Shown piece by piece: positions 7,977-17,600 of a stretch of DNA of 64,000 bases. The translations under genes were made by a program, and so were the position numbers. Each line of letters opens with the position of its first letter. Position 1 is the first letter of the stretch. The stretch is from Bifidobacterium aerophilum (GTDB taxonomy: Bacteria > Actinomycetota > Actinomycetes > Actinomycetales > Bifidobacteriaceae), in the NCBI RefSeq assembly GCF_010667685.1, contig NZ_WHZW01000007.1:62001-126000 (forward strand), read 5' to 3'. The notes beneath the pieces are model-generated. The model was given only the letters and a program-made list of their open reading frames with translations, was not told the origin of the DNA and made no database searches.

Positions 7977-9923
7977 TTACTCATCGACGCCATCGTTCTC
8001 GTGCGGGATGACACTCAGTTCGCGTTGCGCGCGGGCGACGATCATCGTACGCAACGTTTCCGGCGCGACGGCCGTAATATGACGCGCATGTGCGATGCAG
8101 AACGCGACGAACCACGAATCAGACGATACGGTCAGATGCACTTTCTGCCCGTCGCCGTATGGTTCGACGGTGGCTCCGGACAACGTCTTCGGGAAGGACA
8201 GGTCCGGCTGGTCGGTGATGAACACCGCGGCCGTGCCGTTGTCGAAACTCCATTTGCGCAGCTCGTTTACCGGCACGTCGGGGATACTGATCGGCTTGAC
8301 CGGCGCGACGAGCTCGACATGCTCGATGCGGGCCAGCCTCAGCACCTGCCAGATGCGCGGTTTGCCGTTGGCCTTGTTGATGCGGGTGTCCTTGACCACC
8401 AGATGCTGCTTGTCTTTGGGCGCCGCGTCGGCCACATCGGTCCACACGGCCGCATAGTACACGCCCTCGTCCACGAAGATCTTGGCAGGAGCGACGAGCT
8501 TGCGCCGGGTACGACCCGCGCCGTCCGTGTATTCCATGTCGATCAGGGAGTCGGTGGAAATCGCGCGTTTGACCGCGGAGAAGCTGTGCGGTTCGAGTTC
8601 GTAGCCGGTCAGGCTCAGCCAAGGGGTTTCCCCGGGCACCACATGCGCATGCAGACGCTCGTACAGCGACCTGGCCTGGTCACGCTGTTCCTCGGGCAGC
8701 AACGGCGAATGCGCCAGGTAGCTCACCGATGCGGTCAGCAGGCTCAGGTACTGGGGCGAAATGCCGGCAAGACGCTCCAGGCCGAGCGAATTCGTGGCCG
8801 ACACGATCCCCTCGGCGTCGAGCAGCGACCAATCGATGTCGAAGAACTGGCTGCCCGCCATCTCCCCGTCGTCGGACACCGTGGTCAGCGTGTTGATGTC
8901 CTTGTGGATCACGTTCACGTACTTCTTGAGCTCGTCCTCGCTTTTGGCCTTGCCGATGAACCGTTCGGCCAGCTCCGCCAGCGAGTATTCCTCACCCAAG
9001 TGAGCGGACAGGAACAGCATGAGGCGCAGACGACGATCCACCTCGCTGCCGGTCTGGAACGACGCGCTCTTCTTCTGATGGGCCTTGGACAGTTCCGGAT
9101 CGTCATCGTCATCCGCGGCGGAGCGGTCGTGATGACTGCTGATCGCCGACGTGACGACGGTGGCGCTGTTGTCACCGGAGGATTCGTCCGCCAGCACGAA
9201 CTGCGCCGCCGCGTTGAGACGACGGTGGAACGCGGCCACGGCCTCCGGCGGACTGACCACGTAGGCACCGGGGTGCTCGAGCACGAACATCGCGAGATCG
9301 TCCGAATCGGTGTAAGCCACGTTGATATGCTCGCCGTCGACGTCCACCGTCGCGGCGAACCGACGTGAATCGATCACCTTGACCAAAGTTTCGGGAATGG
9401 TCTGGGTGCCCAGTCCCGGGGCGATAGAATCGAGACCCAGACCCGGGATCGGGGTCTGCGGAACGCGCGGTGTGGTACGGGAGGCGTGCTGTTGCGGCTG
9501 CTCCTGTTTCGCGGAGGTGGACGATACCGAAATGGAGCGGGCGAGGTAATTCGCCGCCGCCAGCACGGGCAGGTCCTCCTGGGCGAAATGCAGTCGCACG
9601 CGGGGTTCGTCTCCCAACTGGAGGCGGTAGGATGCGAAATCCTGGCCTTCGGATTTGGACGAGTACTCCGGCTGGCGTGATTCGATGGCGATGCCCATGG
9701 CCGCAAGCTTGGCGCGATCCCTCTGGAACTGCTTGGCGAACGCCGCCTTCGCGGCCTGATCCGCAAGCTCGCCATACGAATCCGCGTAGGCTTTCACACG
9801 CTGTGCGATCTGGCGGGAGGTGAGCCATTGCGGAAACGCGGATGACAACACAGCCAGTACATCAAGCTCGTGCTTGCCCCACTTGTCGGAAAAACGCCGC
9901 CTTCCGTTGGTTCCCTCTGCCAT
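7977..9923 (-). CDS. pafBC: Fused WYL-domain transcriptional regulator, PafBC-like
   Basis: The 648-residue protein contains two tandem copies of an HTH plus WYL arrangement: first HTH about residues 15-85 with WYL-type region to about 270, second HTH about 300-365 and second WYL region about 455-560 (MEYTDGAGRTRRKLVAPAKIF). In mycobacteria PafB and PafC are separate and form a heterodimer that activates the DNA-damage regulon; single-chain fusions are known in other actinobacteria. Proximity to a HelY-like helicase resembles the mycobacterial pafBC-tatAC-helY order, here without tat genes. A linker of about 60 residues rich in Ser/Thr/Pro (about 130-165) and another acidic stretch near 280 separate the units. 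The start has GAGGA four bases upstream. Confidence 0.85.
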   Translation of the reverse strand: MAEGTNGRRRFSDKWGKHELDVLAVLSSAFPQWLTSRQIAQRVKAYADSYGELADQAAKAAFAKQFQRDRAKLAAMGIAIESRQPEYSSKSEGQDFASYRLQLGDEPRVRLHFAQEDLPVLAAANYLARSISVSSTSAKQEQPQQHASRTTPRVPQTPIPGLGLDSIAPGLGTQTIPETLVKVIDSRRFAATVDVDGEHINVAYTDSDDLAMFVLEHPGAYVVSPPEAVAAFHRRLNAAAQFVLADESSGDNSATVVTSAISSHHDRSAADDDDDPELSKAHQKKSASFQTGSEVDRRLRLMLFLSAHLGEEYSLAELAERFIGKAKSEDELKKYVNVIHKDINTLTTVSDDGEMAGSQFFDIDWSLLDAEGIVSATNSLGLERLAGISPQYLSLLTASVSYLAHSPLLPEEQRDQARSLYERLHAHVVPGETPWLSLTGYELEPHSFSAVKRAISTDSLIDMEYTDGAGRTRRKLVAPAKIFVDEGVYYAAVWTDVADAAPKDKQHLVVKDTRINKANGKPRIWQVLRLARIEHVELVAPVKPISIPDVPVNELRKWSFDNGTAAVFITDQPDLSFPKTLSGATVEPYGDGQKVHLTVSSDSWFVAFCIAHARHITAVAPETLRTMIVARAQRELSVIPHENDGVDE

Positions 9924-9984
9924 TAGTCCTCACGTATCGTTAACGTTTCGTCATAAGTGCGTATGCCGCAGTGGCATATCTCCA

Positions 9985-9997
9985 CTCTATATTAGAG
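9985..9997 (-). promoter_or_regulatory. Dyad in the pafBC upstream region
   Basis: CTCTA-TAT-TAGAG is a perfect 5-bp inverted repeat with 3-base spacer about 60 bases upstream of the WYL regulator start. On the minus strand it contains TAATAT/TATAGA sequences that could serve as a -10. A second palindrome, CGTTAACG (9938-9945), lies closer to the start. Operator function is a guess. Confidence 0.3.
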
Positions 9998-10000
9998 GTA

Positions 10001-10032
10001 TTTTTCGGCGGCGGCGTCATTTTCCCGAAAAA
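10001..10032 (-). terminator. Hairpin downstream of ugpA with A/T tracts
   Basis: TTTTTCGG (10001-10008) pairs with CCGAAAAA (10025-10032) around a 16-base loop. The stem's own A/T tracts could serve as a T-run in either direction, so it fits a terminator for the UDP-glucose pyrophosphorylase gene. Confidence 0.45.
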
Positions 10033-10076
10033 AGCGTGGTCTTTTTCCTCACAGCCGACCAATGACGGCCGTCCGG

Positions 10077-11504
10077 TCACACCCAATCATCCGGCTCGAT
10101 GCCTTGCGGGCCAACGTATTCGCCATTCGGTACATAGCTTGGCTCGCCTTGGTCGGCAAGCTTTGCATCCGAGAAGAAAATCACATCCCGGCCGAACGTC
10201 CAGTCTCCGTCGATGGTGACGGAGTTGGCCGCGGCCAGCGACGGCACTCCGTACGGGAACCGTTCGTCGAAATCGGCGATGGTCTTGTAGTAGCGCGGGT
10301 CAAGCGTGACGTTCGGGAAGATGTAGTTGCCGTCCTCCATCTCGTAGGAGTCCGTCAAATGGAAACGGTCGGAACGCATGATGAACAGGTCGTCGGTCGT
10401 CTTCACCGGCAGGAACCGCATACGGTCGACCTGCACGCAGATCGCGCCTTCGAACAGGCTCACCGCGGAACCCATCGCCGTTTCGAGCTGAATGACCGGC
10501 GTCGAATCCGGGTCGGTCGGATCAACGGTCTTATGGTTGCGGATGACCGGCAACGGCAGCACGCCGTCATACTCGGCGAGCTTGCTTTTCAGCGCATCGA
10601 TGCGCAGCCACAGGCTGTTCGTATTGAAATACGGATGCTTCTTGATATCCTGCGCGGCGGCCTTGTCGTCGGGATGCACCTGGCTCATCTCCCGCAGCAC
10701 CAAGCGGCCGGTGGCCTTGTCGCGCACGATATGGCCACCCTTGCGGTCGGCGTAGGTGCGTGTGGCCACCTCCACCATGAACGGGGCGCCGGTGTTCTCG
10801 AAATGCTGGGCCAGCGTACGGGACGGACGGGCGCCAAGATTGTCGGAGTTGGAGATGAACAGGTACTTGAATCCACGTTCCTCGAGCTTGTCGAGCAGTC
10901 CGGACTCCCAGATCGTGGAGAACAGGTCGCCGTGTCCCGGCGGACACCATTCCAGTTCTGGATTCTCCGGGAACGACACGGGCTCCCCGGTCGCCGCCAC
11001 GATCTTCGGTTCCTGATGCTGCACGATCTCCATCGGAATGTCTTCCTGATGGAATTTGCGGTTGCGATGCAACACCCGCATCGTGTCGGCGGAGGTGCGG
11101 AAGGAATTCATCAAGGTCAGCGGCAACGGCACGCCAAGACGGGTGCGGGCGGTGAGCACCTGCCCGACGATGATGTCGATGAACCGGACCTGCTTGGCCT
11201 TGTGGCGACGAACCGGCAGCAGCGATTTCGCGCAAGCCAGTCCCATCGAGGTTCCCAATCCGCCGTTGAGCTTGAGAAACGCGGTCTTCGAGAAGGCCTC
11301 CACGGCTTTATCGTGGTCGATGGTCTCGTAGACGTCATGAAAACTCGGCACCCCGGTCAGCGGCTCGACGTCGGACTCCCGGATCCAGCTGCTGGCCTCC
11401 TCGTTGCGCCATACGTCGTACAGGCGCCTGAACTGGGCTATCGACACGTCACTCATGCCGTTGGCATGCATTTTCTCCGCAGAGAGATCGAAGACGTCAC
11501 TCAC
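10077..11504 (-). CDS. ugpA: UTP-glucose-1-phosphate uridylyltransferase, eukaryotic (UDPGP) type
   Basis: The enzyme joins UTP and glucose-1-phosphate to UDP-glucose, feeding the Leloir pathway and glycan synthesis. The 475-residue protein is of the UDPGP family usual in eukaryotes, not the bacterial GalU family: it has the nucleotide-binding KLNGGLGTSMG loop (about residues 85-95), LTLMNSFRT, and the FNTNSLW and QLETAMGSA motifs. Bifidobacteria are known to use this type in galactose and lacto-N-biose metabolism. A GTG at 11504 is chosen as start because AAAGGA lies about seven bases upstream; a TTG at 11531 lacks this. Confidence 0.93.
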   Translation of the reverse strand: MSDVFDLSAEKMHANGMSDVSIAQFRRLYDVWRNEEASSWIRESDVEPLTGVPSFHDVYETIDHDKAVEAFSKTAFLKLNGGLGTSMGLACAKSLLPVRRHKAKQVRFIDIIVGQVLTARTRLGVPLPLTLMNSFRTSADTMRVLHRNRKFHQEDIPMEIVQHQEPKIVAATGEPVSFPENPELEWCPPGHGDLFSTIWESGLLDKLEERGFKYLFISNSDNLGARPSRTLAQHFENTGAPFMVEVATRTYADRKGGHIVRDKATGRLVLREMSQVHPDDKAAAQDIKKHPYFNTNSLWLRIDALKSKLAEYDGVLPLPVIRNHKTVDPTDPDSTPVIQLETAMGSAVSLFEGAICVQVDRMRFLPVKTTDDLFIMRSDRFHLTDSYEMEDGNYIFPNVTLDPRYYKTIADFDERFPYGVPSLAAANSVTIDGDWTFGRDVIFFSDAKLADQGEPSYVPNGEYVGPQGIEPDDWV

Positions 11505-11688
11505 TAGCGTATCCTTTCGTGCAACGAACAAGACTGAGAAACAGTCTAGCCGAAGACTCCCCCAGCGACACCCCCGTACGGATGGGGTGAACGGGGACGG
11601 GGAAATACCCGGCTTTCATGGCGTGGTTGAAGACACCGGCAAGACGACGCCTCCAACCACGAGACATGCCCGACGAGCGATCCGCGCC

Positions 11689-12417
11689 TTATGACGCATC
11701 CCGGGACGTGCCGTATGTGTCCCTCCAGTCGTAGAACATATCTTTCAGACCGAGGAAATCAGGCGTTTCGGTGATGCACCGGAGCGTATGCAGCTTCCTG
11801 AGCCCATAGACCGATACGGGACGTTCCGACTCGTAGATCGGATCGCCATACAACATCCATGCCCCGCGAATCTTGGCGATGCGTCCGACGACCATGCCGT
11901 GATGTTTGGATCTCGCATATTGCGCCATTTTCGACGCCGTGACGGCCACGTCGTACTCGCCTTCCCACATCAGGTCCTCGAGCATCAGCCGACCCTCGCT
12001 TTCGTCGATCCCGATGATGCCGAATGCGGATGCGAAATTGGTGATGTCCATTTCCCTCATATCGCGGATGGCCCGATCGCCGATCGATCCGTTTTCGTGC
12101 ATCATCTCGGCCATCATCAGGTACGGGGACATGCCGTCATCGTCATATGTCAGCGTGAATCGGGCACCGTCATATGAGGCGTCTCTATCCGTCACCTGTC
12201 GGATTCGACAGTCGAGCGCGAACCAATCGTGGAACGCGCGCTCGTCCGATTCGGAAAGAGGACGGTCCTGACCGAGTTCGCGGCATGCACCGGAAGCGCG
12301 GAAGATCCGCTGCGTCCTTGCGTGGAACGTCGGATCCCACTTCTTGAATTGCGAGGCGACATCGCCTGTTGACAGGCCAAAGGCGTCCGCGTTGACGCCT
12401 ATCGTCATATCGACCAT
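11689..12417 (-). CDS. Hypothetical protein, 242 residues, no family recognised
   Basis: I do not recognise this protein. It appears soluble, without signal peptide or membrane segment, slightly acidic, and rich in Met and Asp. Notable stretches are LTYDDDGMSPYLMMAEMMHE (about 90-110) and a C-terminal region GRIAKIRGAWMLYGDPIY. It begins with AGGAG six bases ahead of the ATG and lies 130 bases downstream of the DUF1287 gene, on the same strand as the Wadjet operon. The intervening hairpin at 12439-12456 suggests partial transcriptional separation. No function is proposed. Confidence 0.7.
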   Translation of the reverse strand: MVDMTIGVNADAFGLSTGDVASQFKKWDPTFHARTQRIFRASGACRELGQDRPLSESDERAFHDWFALDCRIRQVTDRDASYDGARFTLTYDDDGMSPYLMMAEMMHENGSIGDRAIRDMREMDITNFASAFGIIGIDESEGRLMLEDLMWEGEYDVAVTASKMAQYARSKHHGMVVGRIAKIRGAWMLYGDPIYESERPVSVYGLRKLHTLRCITETPDFLGLKDMFYDWRDTYGTSRDAS

Positions 12418-12438
12418 GGTTGCTCCTGTTGGCTAGAG

Positions 12439-12456
12439 GCGGATACCGTTATCCGC
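12439..12456 (-). terminator. Short hairpin between DUF1287 gene and hypothetical gene
   Basis: GCGGATA (12439-12445) and TATCCGC (12450-12456) form a 7-bp stem with a 4-base loop. It lies just upstream of the hypothetical gene and downstream of the DUF1287 gene. Without a T-run it is a weak candidate. Confidence 0.3.
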
Positions 12457-12547
12457 GATCTGCCTCACTGTATCCGTCTCATGCTCCGCCGCGCAACCGG
12501 CTCATGAAAAAATGTGGATAAGTGGATAACTCGCTTCCGCCGGATGC

Positions 12548-13336
12548 TCATCGCCAGGCTTTCAGCACATCCTGCGGGATCTTCGATGCGTCGAACCGGT
12601 AATGCCCGGTGACCTTCATGTGTTTCGCAAAAGCCAGGTAATCGTTTTCACGCTGCCGCTGACCCATGTTGTGGATGAGGTACGAGGTGCCTTGCTTATC
12701 CCGTTTGTCGGAGACCACTCCGATATGCCGACTGGTTTCGAACACGACGATGTCGCCGCCCTGCCACTGTGCGTAATCGGTCGTATCCGTGGTAAGCGTC
12801 TGCCCGTATTTCGAGAAGAACACGTCAAGCACGCCGGTGCGTCGGAAATCGATGTTCGGGTCGGGACTCGGCGCGACGGCCGCATAGTCGTCCGGATGGG
12901 CCGCGATATCCGCGTCGACCATCGCCTTGAGATCGTATCCGGCCTGACGGAACGCGCGCCATACCGTATCGGTGCATGCCCCGCGATCATCCGGCGGATA
13001 TCCTCCCTCATAGTATCCGCTGTCGTACGTCGGATGCCGTTCGGCGTCCGCACGCGCCCCGGCGACGATGTCGGCGTAATCGTCGGTGCCGTTGTCGTTG
13101 AAGTCGACGCTGTTCGAGACACGCGGATAGCGTCGTTCCGTTTCGGATGACGTCATGACCGATTCCTCGCCATTCGCCGACGAGCGAACCAGAGATCCCC
13201 ATGGCAGACCTCTGAGCTGTCGGATCGACGCCACGCCGCCGACGAGTGACGCCATCACGACAAGAACACCGATAATCGCCCCGATTCGCCGCTTTGATCG
13301 TGTCGTCCGCTGCGTTTCACCGATATGCTGAGCCAT
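12548..13336 (-). CDS. DUF1287 family protein, membrane-anchored, NlpC/P60-like fold
   Basis: This 262-residue protein has a basic N-terminus and one membrane segment (IGAIIGVLVVMASLVGGVASI, about residues 18-38), so the rest should be outside the cytoplasm. The DUF1287 domain (about 85-260) has the conserved Cys in GACTDTVWRAF, a His in ETSRHIGVVSDK and LIHNMGQ, the arrangement expected of a Cys-His papain/NlpC-like hydrolase. A cell-wall amide substrate is plausible but unproven. GGAGG five bases before the ATG at 13336 decides the start over a longer frame at 13363. It lies 165 bases downstream of jetD on the same strand. Confidence 0.83.
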   Translation of the reverse strand: MAQHIGETQRTTRSKRRIGAIIGVLVVMASLVGGVASIRQLRGLPWGSLVRSSANGEESVMTSSETERRYPRVSNSVDFNDNGTDDYADIVAGARADAERHPTYDSGYYEGGYPPDDRGACTDTVWRAFRQAGYDLKAMVDADIAAHPDDYAAVAPSPDPNIDFRRTGVLDVFFSKYGQTLTTDTTDYAQWQGGDIVVFETSRHIGVVSDKRDKQGTSYLIHNMGQRQRENDYLAFAKHMKVTGHYRFDASKIPQDVLKAWR

Positions 13337-13501
13337 GTCGCCCTCCGTGTCCGATATCGTCATTCAGGCATCGACGTTTCCAGTCAATCACGAACGTCGT
13401 CGCTTGCAAAATCGGCATACAGGTTTTCGTACGGTCATGCCTCCGGATCAGAAGCAATACGGGAAACGGGCGATTATGGTGACGCTATCGGGCATTCGAC
13501 G

Positions 13502-14692
13502 TCATGCGACGGCCACGCCATCCGTCATGACGGGGAATCCCATTGCCGACAGCGCGGCCGCCGCATCGCACAGGGGGATCCGTTCCTGTTCCAGACGCAG
13601 GTACGGAATGTCCGTCCCCGTGCACAATGCCTCGTACAGTTCCCGTTCATCGTCGCGCAGTCCGGACAATGGTTTCGGCTGCTGGCGTTTGAGCGGCTTG
13701 TCGTGTTGGTCGTGGTTCGTGCCGAATATGCCGTACCGGTCGTATGCCGCACGATCCATGAACAGCGAGTCACAGTCAAGTCCCAGTTGCCGGACGGCCG
13801 ACAGTATCTCGAATCCGGCCGAATCCATGTCGCCCCAGTACGCCACGCGAAGATCGGACGGACGCTCGTCGAACAGACACGGCAGCAATGTCAGACCATC
13901 CACCGCGGCCTTGCCGGAACCGAACACGCACAGTCCGTCCCGGATCGGCGGCATCGATTGATACGTGTCCTTGTTCTCCACGATCACCACATACCGGATG
14001 CCCAGTCCGGCACCGTCATGCCAAGGACGAACGGCCACCATGTCCGGCAACTGCATGCGCGACGGATCAAGGTGCCGGAACCGCAGCTCCTGTGGTCGAT
14101 CATCCAATTCCAGAGACGATTTGCCGCACAGCAATTCCACCGCCCTGCGACGCTTCATCTTCTTGCGATCCAGCCATTTAGCGCTGAACCCGGCAAGCGG
14201 CACTGCGCGCGGCCGCAGACCGGCGATGTCGTGCGATGCGCAGTAATCGGCGACGTGCAGCAGCAGCTTGAAATCGACATCGTTCTCCGCGTCCGTCATC
14301 CGTGCGGCGGCCAGCGCATCCGACGCCGGGATATGACCAAATCGATTATGAATCCGTTCGATGCGCCGCCTCGCACGGCGATACTCAGCCGAGGTCGCAC
14401 GATCCGCAGCCCGCAATGCGACGGCTTCATCCCCGACGGTGACATTCGAGATCAAGTCGACCGTCACGCCGCCGATGAGCCGGCGCTGTACGGTCGTCTC
14501 GCAACCGGTTCTCGCCGTCCAATCCCGGATTTCCTTGTTGTTGGCGTGCACGGCGAGTGCCGTATCCTCGAGATCGGCCTGTCTGGGCGGCAGTTGCACG
14601 GACGCCGTGTACGGCCACGTGTCGTCGGCAGTGTATCTGCTTGCCGACAGCCGTTCTCCGATCATTGCCGCGATGTCCCTGACCGTGCGCAT
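13502..14692 (-). CDS. jetD: Wadjet nuclease subunit JetD (DUF3322/DUF2220, Toprim)
   Basis: JetD is the Toprim-type nuclease of the Wadjet anti-plasmid system, which cleaves DNA after loop extrusion by JetABC. The 396-residue protein has an N-terminal DUF3322-like region and a C-terminal DUF2220 Toprim domain with the catalytic Glu in VVIVENKDTY (about residue 239) and the DxD pair in YWGDMDSAG (about 288-290). These are the residues expected in Topo VI/Spo11-like Toprim centres and all are present. It starts four bases after the jetC stop codon. It is the last gene of the jet operon. Confidence 0.93.
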   Translation of the reverse strand: MRTVRDIAAMIGERLSASRYTADDTWPYTASVQLPPRQADLEDTALAVHANNKEIRDWTARTGCETTVQRRLIGGVTVDLISNVTVGDEAVALRAADRATSAEYRRARRRIERIHNRFGHIPASDALAAARMTDAENDVDFKLLLHVADYCASHDIAGLRPRAVPLAGFSAKWLDRKKMKRRRAVELLCGKSSLELDDRPQELRFRHLDPSRMQLPDMVAVRPWHDGAGLGIRYVVIVENKDTYQSMPPIRDGLCVFGSGKAAVDGLTLLPCLFDERPSDLRVAYWGDMDSAGFEILSAVRQLGLDCDSLFMDRAAYDRYGIFGTNHDQHDKPLKRQQPKPLSGLRDDERELYEALCTGTDIPYLRLEQERIPLCDAAAALSAMGFPVMTDGVAVA

Positions 14693-14696
14693 TCGC

Positions 14697-17600
14697 TCAC
14701 TTCCTTCCGGTCGTCTCTAGGCTGGCTTCGCGCAGCGCGGTGTGTCCGGTGTCGGGATCCTTATAGGTGACGTATGCCTTGGTGGACACTTCGAGGATCT
14801 CGCCGGTCTTGCTTTCCGGGGCGGAGACGATGACCTGGAAGCCGAGCCGCGGCAGTACCATGAGCGCGCGTTTGGTGTACCGGCCGTCCGCTTTGATGAG
14901 CGCCTCGTCGAGGAACAGCGTCGTGTAGGACGGTTCGCCGGTCACGCTGCCTTCACCGAGCAGGTAGATGAGCGCCGCGCCGTAGACGAACGAGGTGAGT
15001 TCTTGCAGCGCGCCGCCGGAACGGCCTCCGGTGGAGGTGATGCGCTCGTCCGGCCCGTCCTCATGGTGTACGGTCGCGTAGAACGAGGACCGGCAGCGCG
15101 GGTCGAGATCGTGTGCGCCGTATCGTTTGATGCCGCCGGAGTCTTTGATCTGTGCGAGCTGGTCGTGCAGCATGTCGATGAACGGACGGCAGGAACGGAA
15201 CGTCTTGCGCAAGGCGATCACGTCGGCGTCGGGTTGTTGTTCCCATGCGGTGAGCGTTTCGGTCACGCGCCGCAGGGTCGTGCCGAACGCACGTTCGGGA
15301 GGCCGTACGGTGACGTTCAGTGACAGTCGGCCGCCTTTGGGGCCGAATTGCTGTCCTTTGAGCATCGAGTTGATGCGTGACAGCTGTTCCTTGATGGTGG
15401 CTTCGTCGGATTTGAGCGTGCGTTGCAGGGTGAGGGCGTCCCAGTACAGTTTGTGCAGGCTGTTGGCGTATTCGGCTTCGGTCGCGTCGTTGGCGGCCAG
15501 ATGCGAGAGACTGTCCAGTTCTTGCTCGTAGTACCGGTAGTCGGCGACGGTGGCGGTCAGCGCGTCATCGTCCTTTGCGTACACGTCTTGGTATGCCTGC
15601 ATCTGCGATTCGAGCGTTTTGAGGGCTGCGTCGGCCTGCTCGGCGAGCATGGTGCGGCGGGCGTCGATCTCCTTGCCGATCTGCTCGGCCATGATGTTCT
15701 CGAACCGCATGTCGTCGGTCATCGTAGTGCGGCCGGCTCCGATGATCAGATGCGCGCGTGTGGCCGGATCGGCCTGCCCGGCGAACTGCCGTTCGTAAGC
15801 GGCTCCCAGACGTTCCGCCACGTCGTCGCCGAACGGGATCCGTTTGGCCGATTCATTTTGGTCGTTCACGTTGTTTGCGCCGATATCGACGCCGGTCCCA
15901 TTGCGGTCCAGCCATGTGCGGGCTGCGTCGACCGCCTGCGCGCACGAGTCCGCCGCGTTTTGGGCCTTGAACCGGCGGTCGTTGATCCGTTCGAGTTCCC
16001 GTTCCAGCCGTTCCCTCGCGGCGGTGAGTTCGGCGAGTTTCGGATCGCGGCGGATCGTGTCGATGTCCTGTTCGATGCGTGAGATGCGCTGTTCGGCGTC
16101 CTTCACGGCGACCTTGTCCCAATCCGTGTCGTTCAGGTTTTCGGCGAGCGCGAGTTCGCGGCGCAGTCGTTCGGCCTGTTGTCGGATCGTTTCGTATGCT
16201 TGGTCGGCTTCGGCGAACGCCGTCTTGGCGTCCTGTGCCTGTCGGAGCAGTTCGTCGAGGTAGGTCTGGTTGACGAATCCGATGACCTGGCGGATGTCCT
16301 TGATGCCGTGCTGGCCGTGGCGTCCGGATTTGATCTGGCCGTCGCGCTGGACTTGGCGGGTCCGTTCGTCCGTGTCGTCGATGGCGTCGACGCATAGTGC
16401 GTCGTAGCGTTCGTTGGCGGTCTGGTCGCGCAGCCAGCCGGAGAACGGGGAGTCTTCTCGGTAGCGCAGTTTGCCGGACAGCCGGGGTTCGCCGTCGGCG
16501 AGGCCCGCCGCGGTGTTCGTATTCGCGTAGTCGTGGGTCGTGTCCACGAATCGCCAGGTGCGCCGTGACATGAGGTGCGGGTCGATGGTGCTGACCCGGG
16601 CGGCGAAGCCCCGTTCGTGGCGTTGGTCGACGAGGATCGTGCGCGCGATCGGACCGTAGGCGACGTTCATCGCGGTGCGCCAGGTCTCCTCGTCTTCTCG
16701 CACGTCCATGAGTTCGGCGACGTAGGGCAGTTCCTCGGCGCTCAGGCCGGTGGCGCGGCAGAGCATGGCGCGTTCCTCGTCCATCTGCTGGGAGATGCGC
16801 GTGCGTTGGGTGCGTTGGCGTTCGTAGTCTCGGGTGAGTCGGTTCAGTTCGTCGTTGGCTTGCGAGCGCGCGGCCGCGGCTTCGTACTGGTCGTGGTCGA
16901 GTTGCGTGCGTCGCCGGTCGTAGTCCGTGACGAATTGCGCGGCTTGTTCCTGCCGTTCCTGCCATGCGTCGCGATCGTCGGGGATGGTTTCGCCTATTGC
17001 CGTGAACTGCCGTGCGATCCGGTCGCGGTTGTCGCTCACGGTGCGCAGGTTCTGCCGCGCTTGGGTCAGGTCGAGTTCGAGCCTGGCGAGGCTGCCTCCG
17101 TCGACGCCTTGGATCTGTGCTTTGACCGCGTCGATGCGTGCGGTGATCTCGTCGCCGTGCGCCCGTTCGGCGGCAGCGTCCTGCGTGTGGCGGTTACGGT
17201 CGTGTTCGTCGTGAGGCAGTTGGGCGGTCACTTCCTCGGCCATGTGCGACAGCGCCCAGCGTCGTATGGAGGCGCGTCCCTGTTCGCTGTTCGGGTCGAC
17301 GACGTCGAATGCGTGGACGTTCGCCTGCGCCTTGTCGTATTGGCCGTATGACCGGCGGATGCCCTGCAGCATCTCCATGCGCCGGGCTTTCTCCTCCATG
17401 CTGTCGAAGTTGGCGGCGTACCGTTCGTAGTCGCCTGCCAGATCCTCGGCTTTGTCGATCGCCGCGGGCACGCCGAGCACGCCCTGTTTGAAGATGTCGT
17501 CCAACCGTGACGGCGCGTCGGCGGACTGGATCTTGTGCAGCAGTCGGCAGGCTTCCTCGGTCAGGCCCATAATGCCCCAGATGCGGGCGTGGAACGCGTT

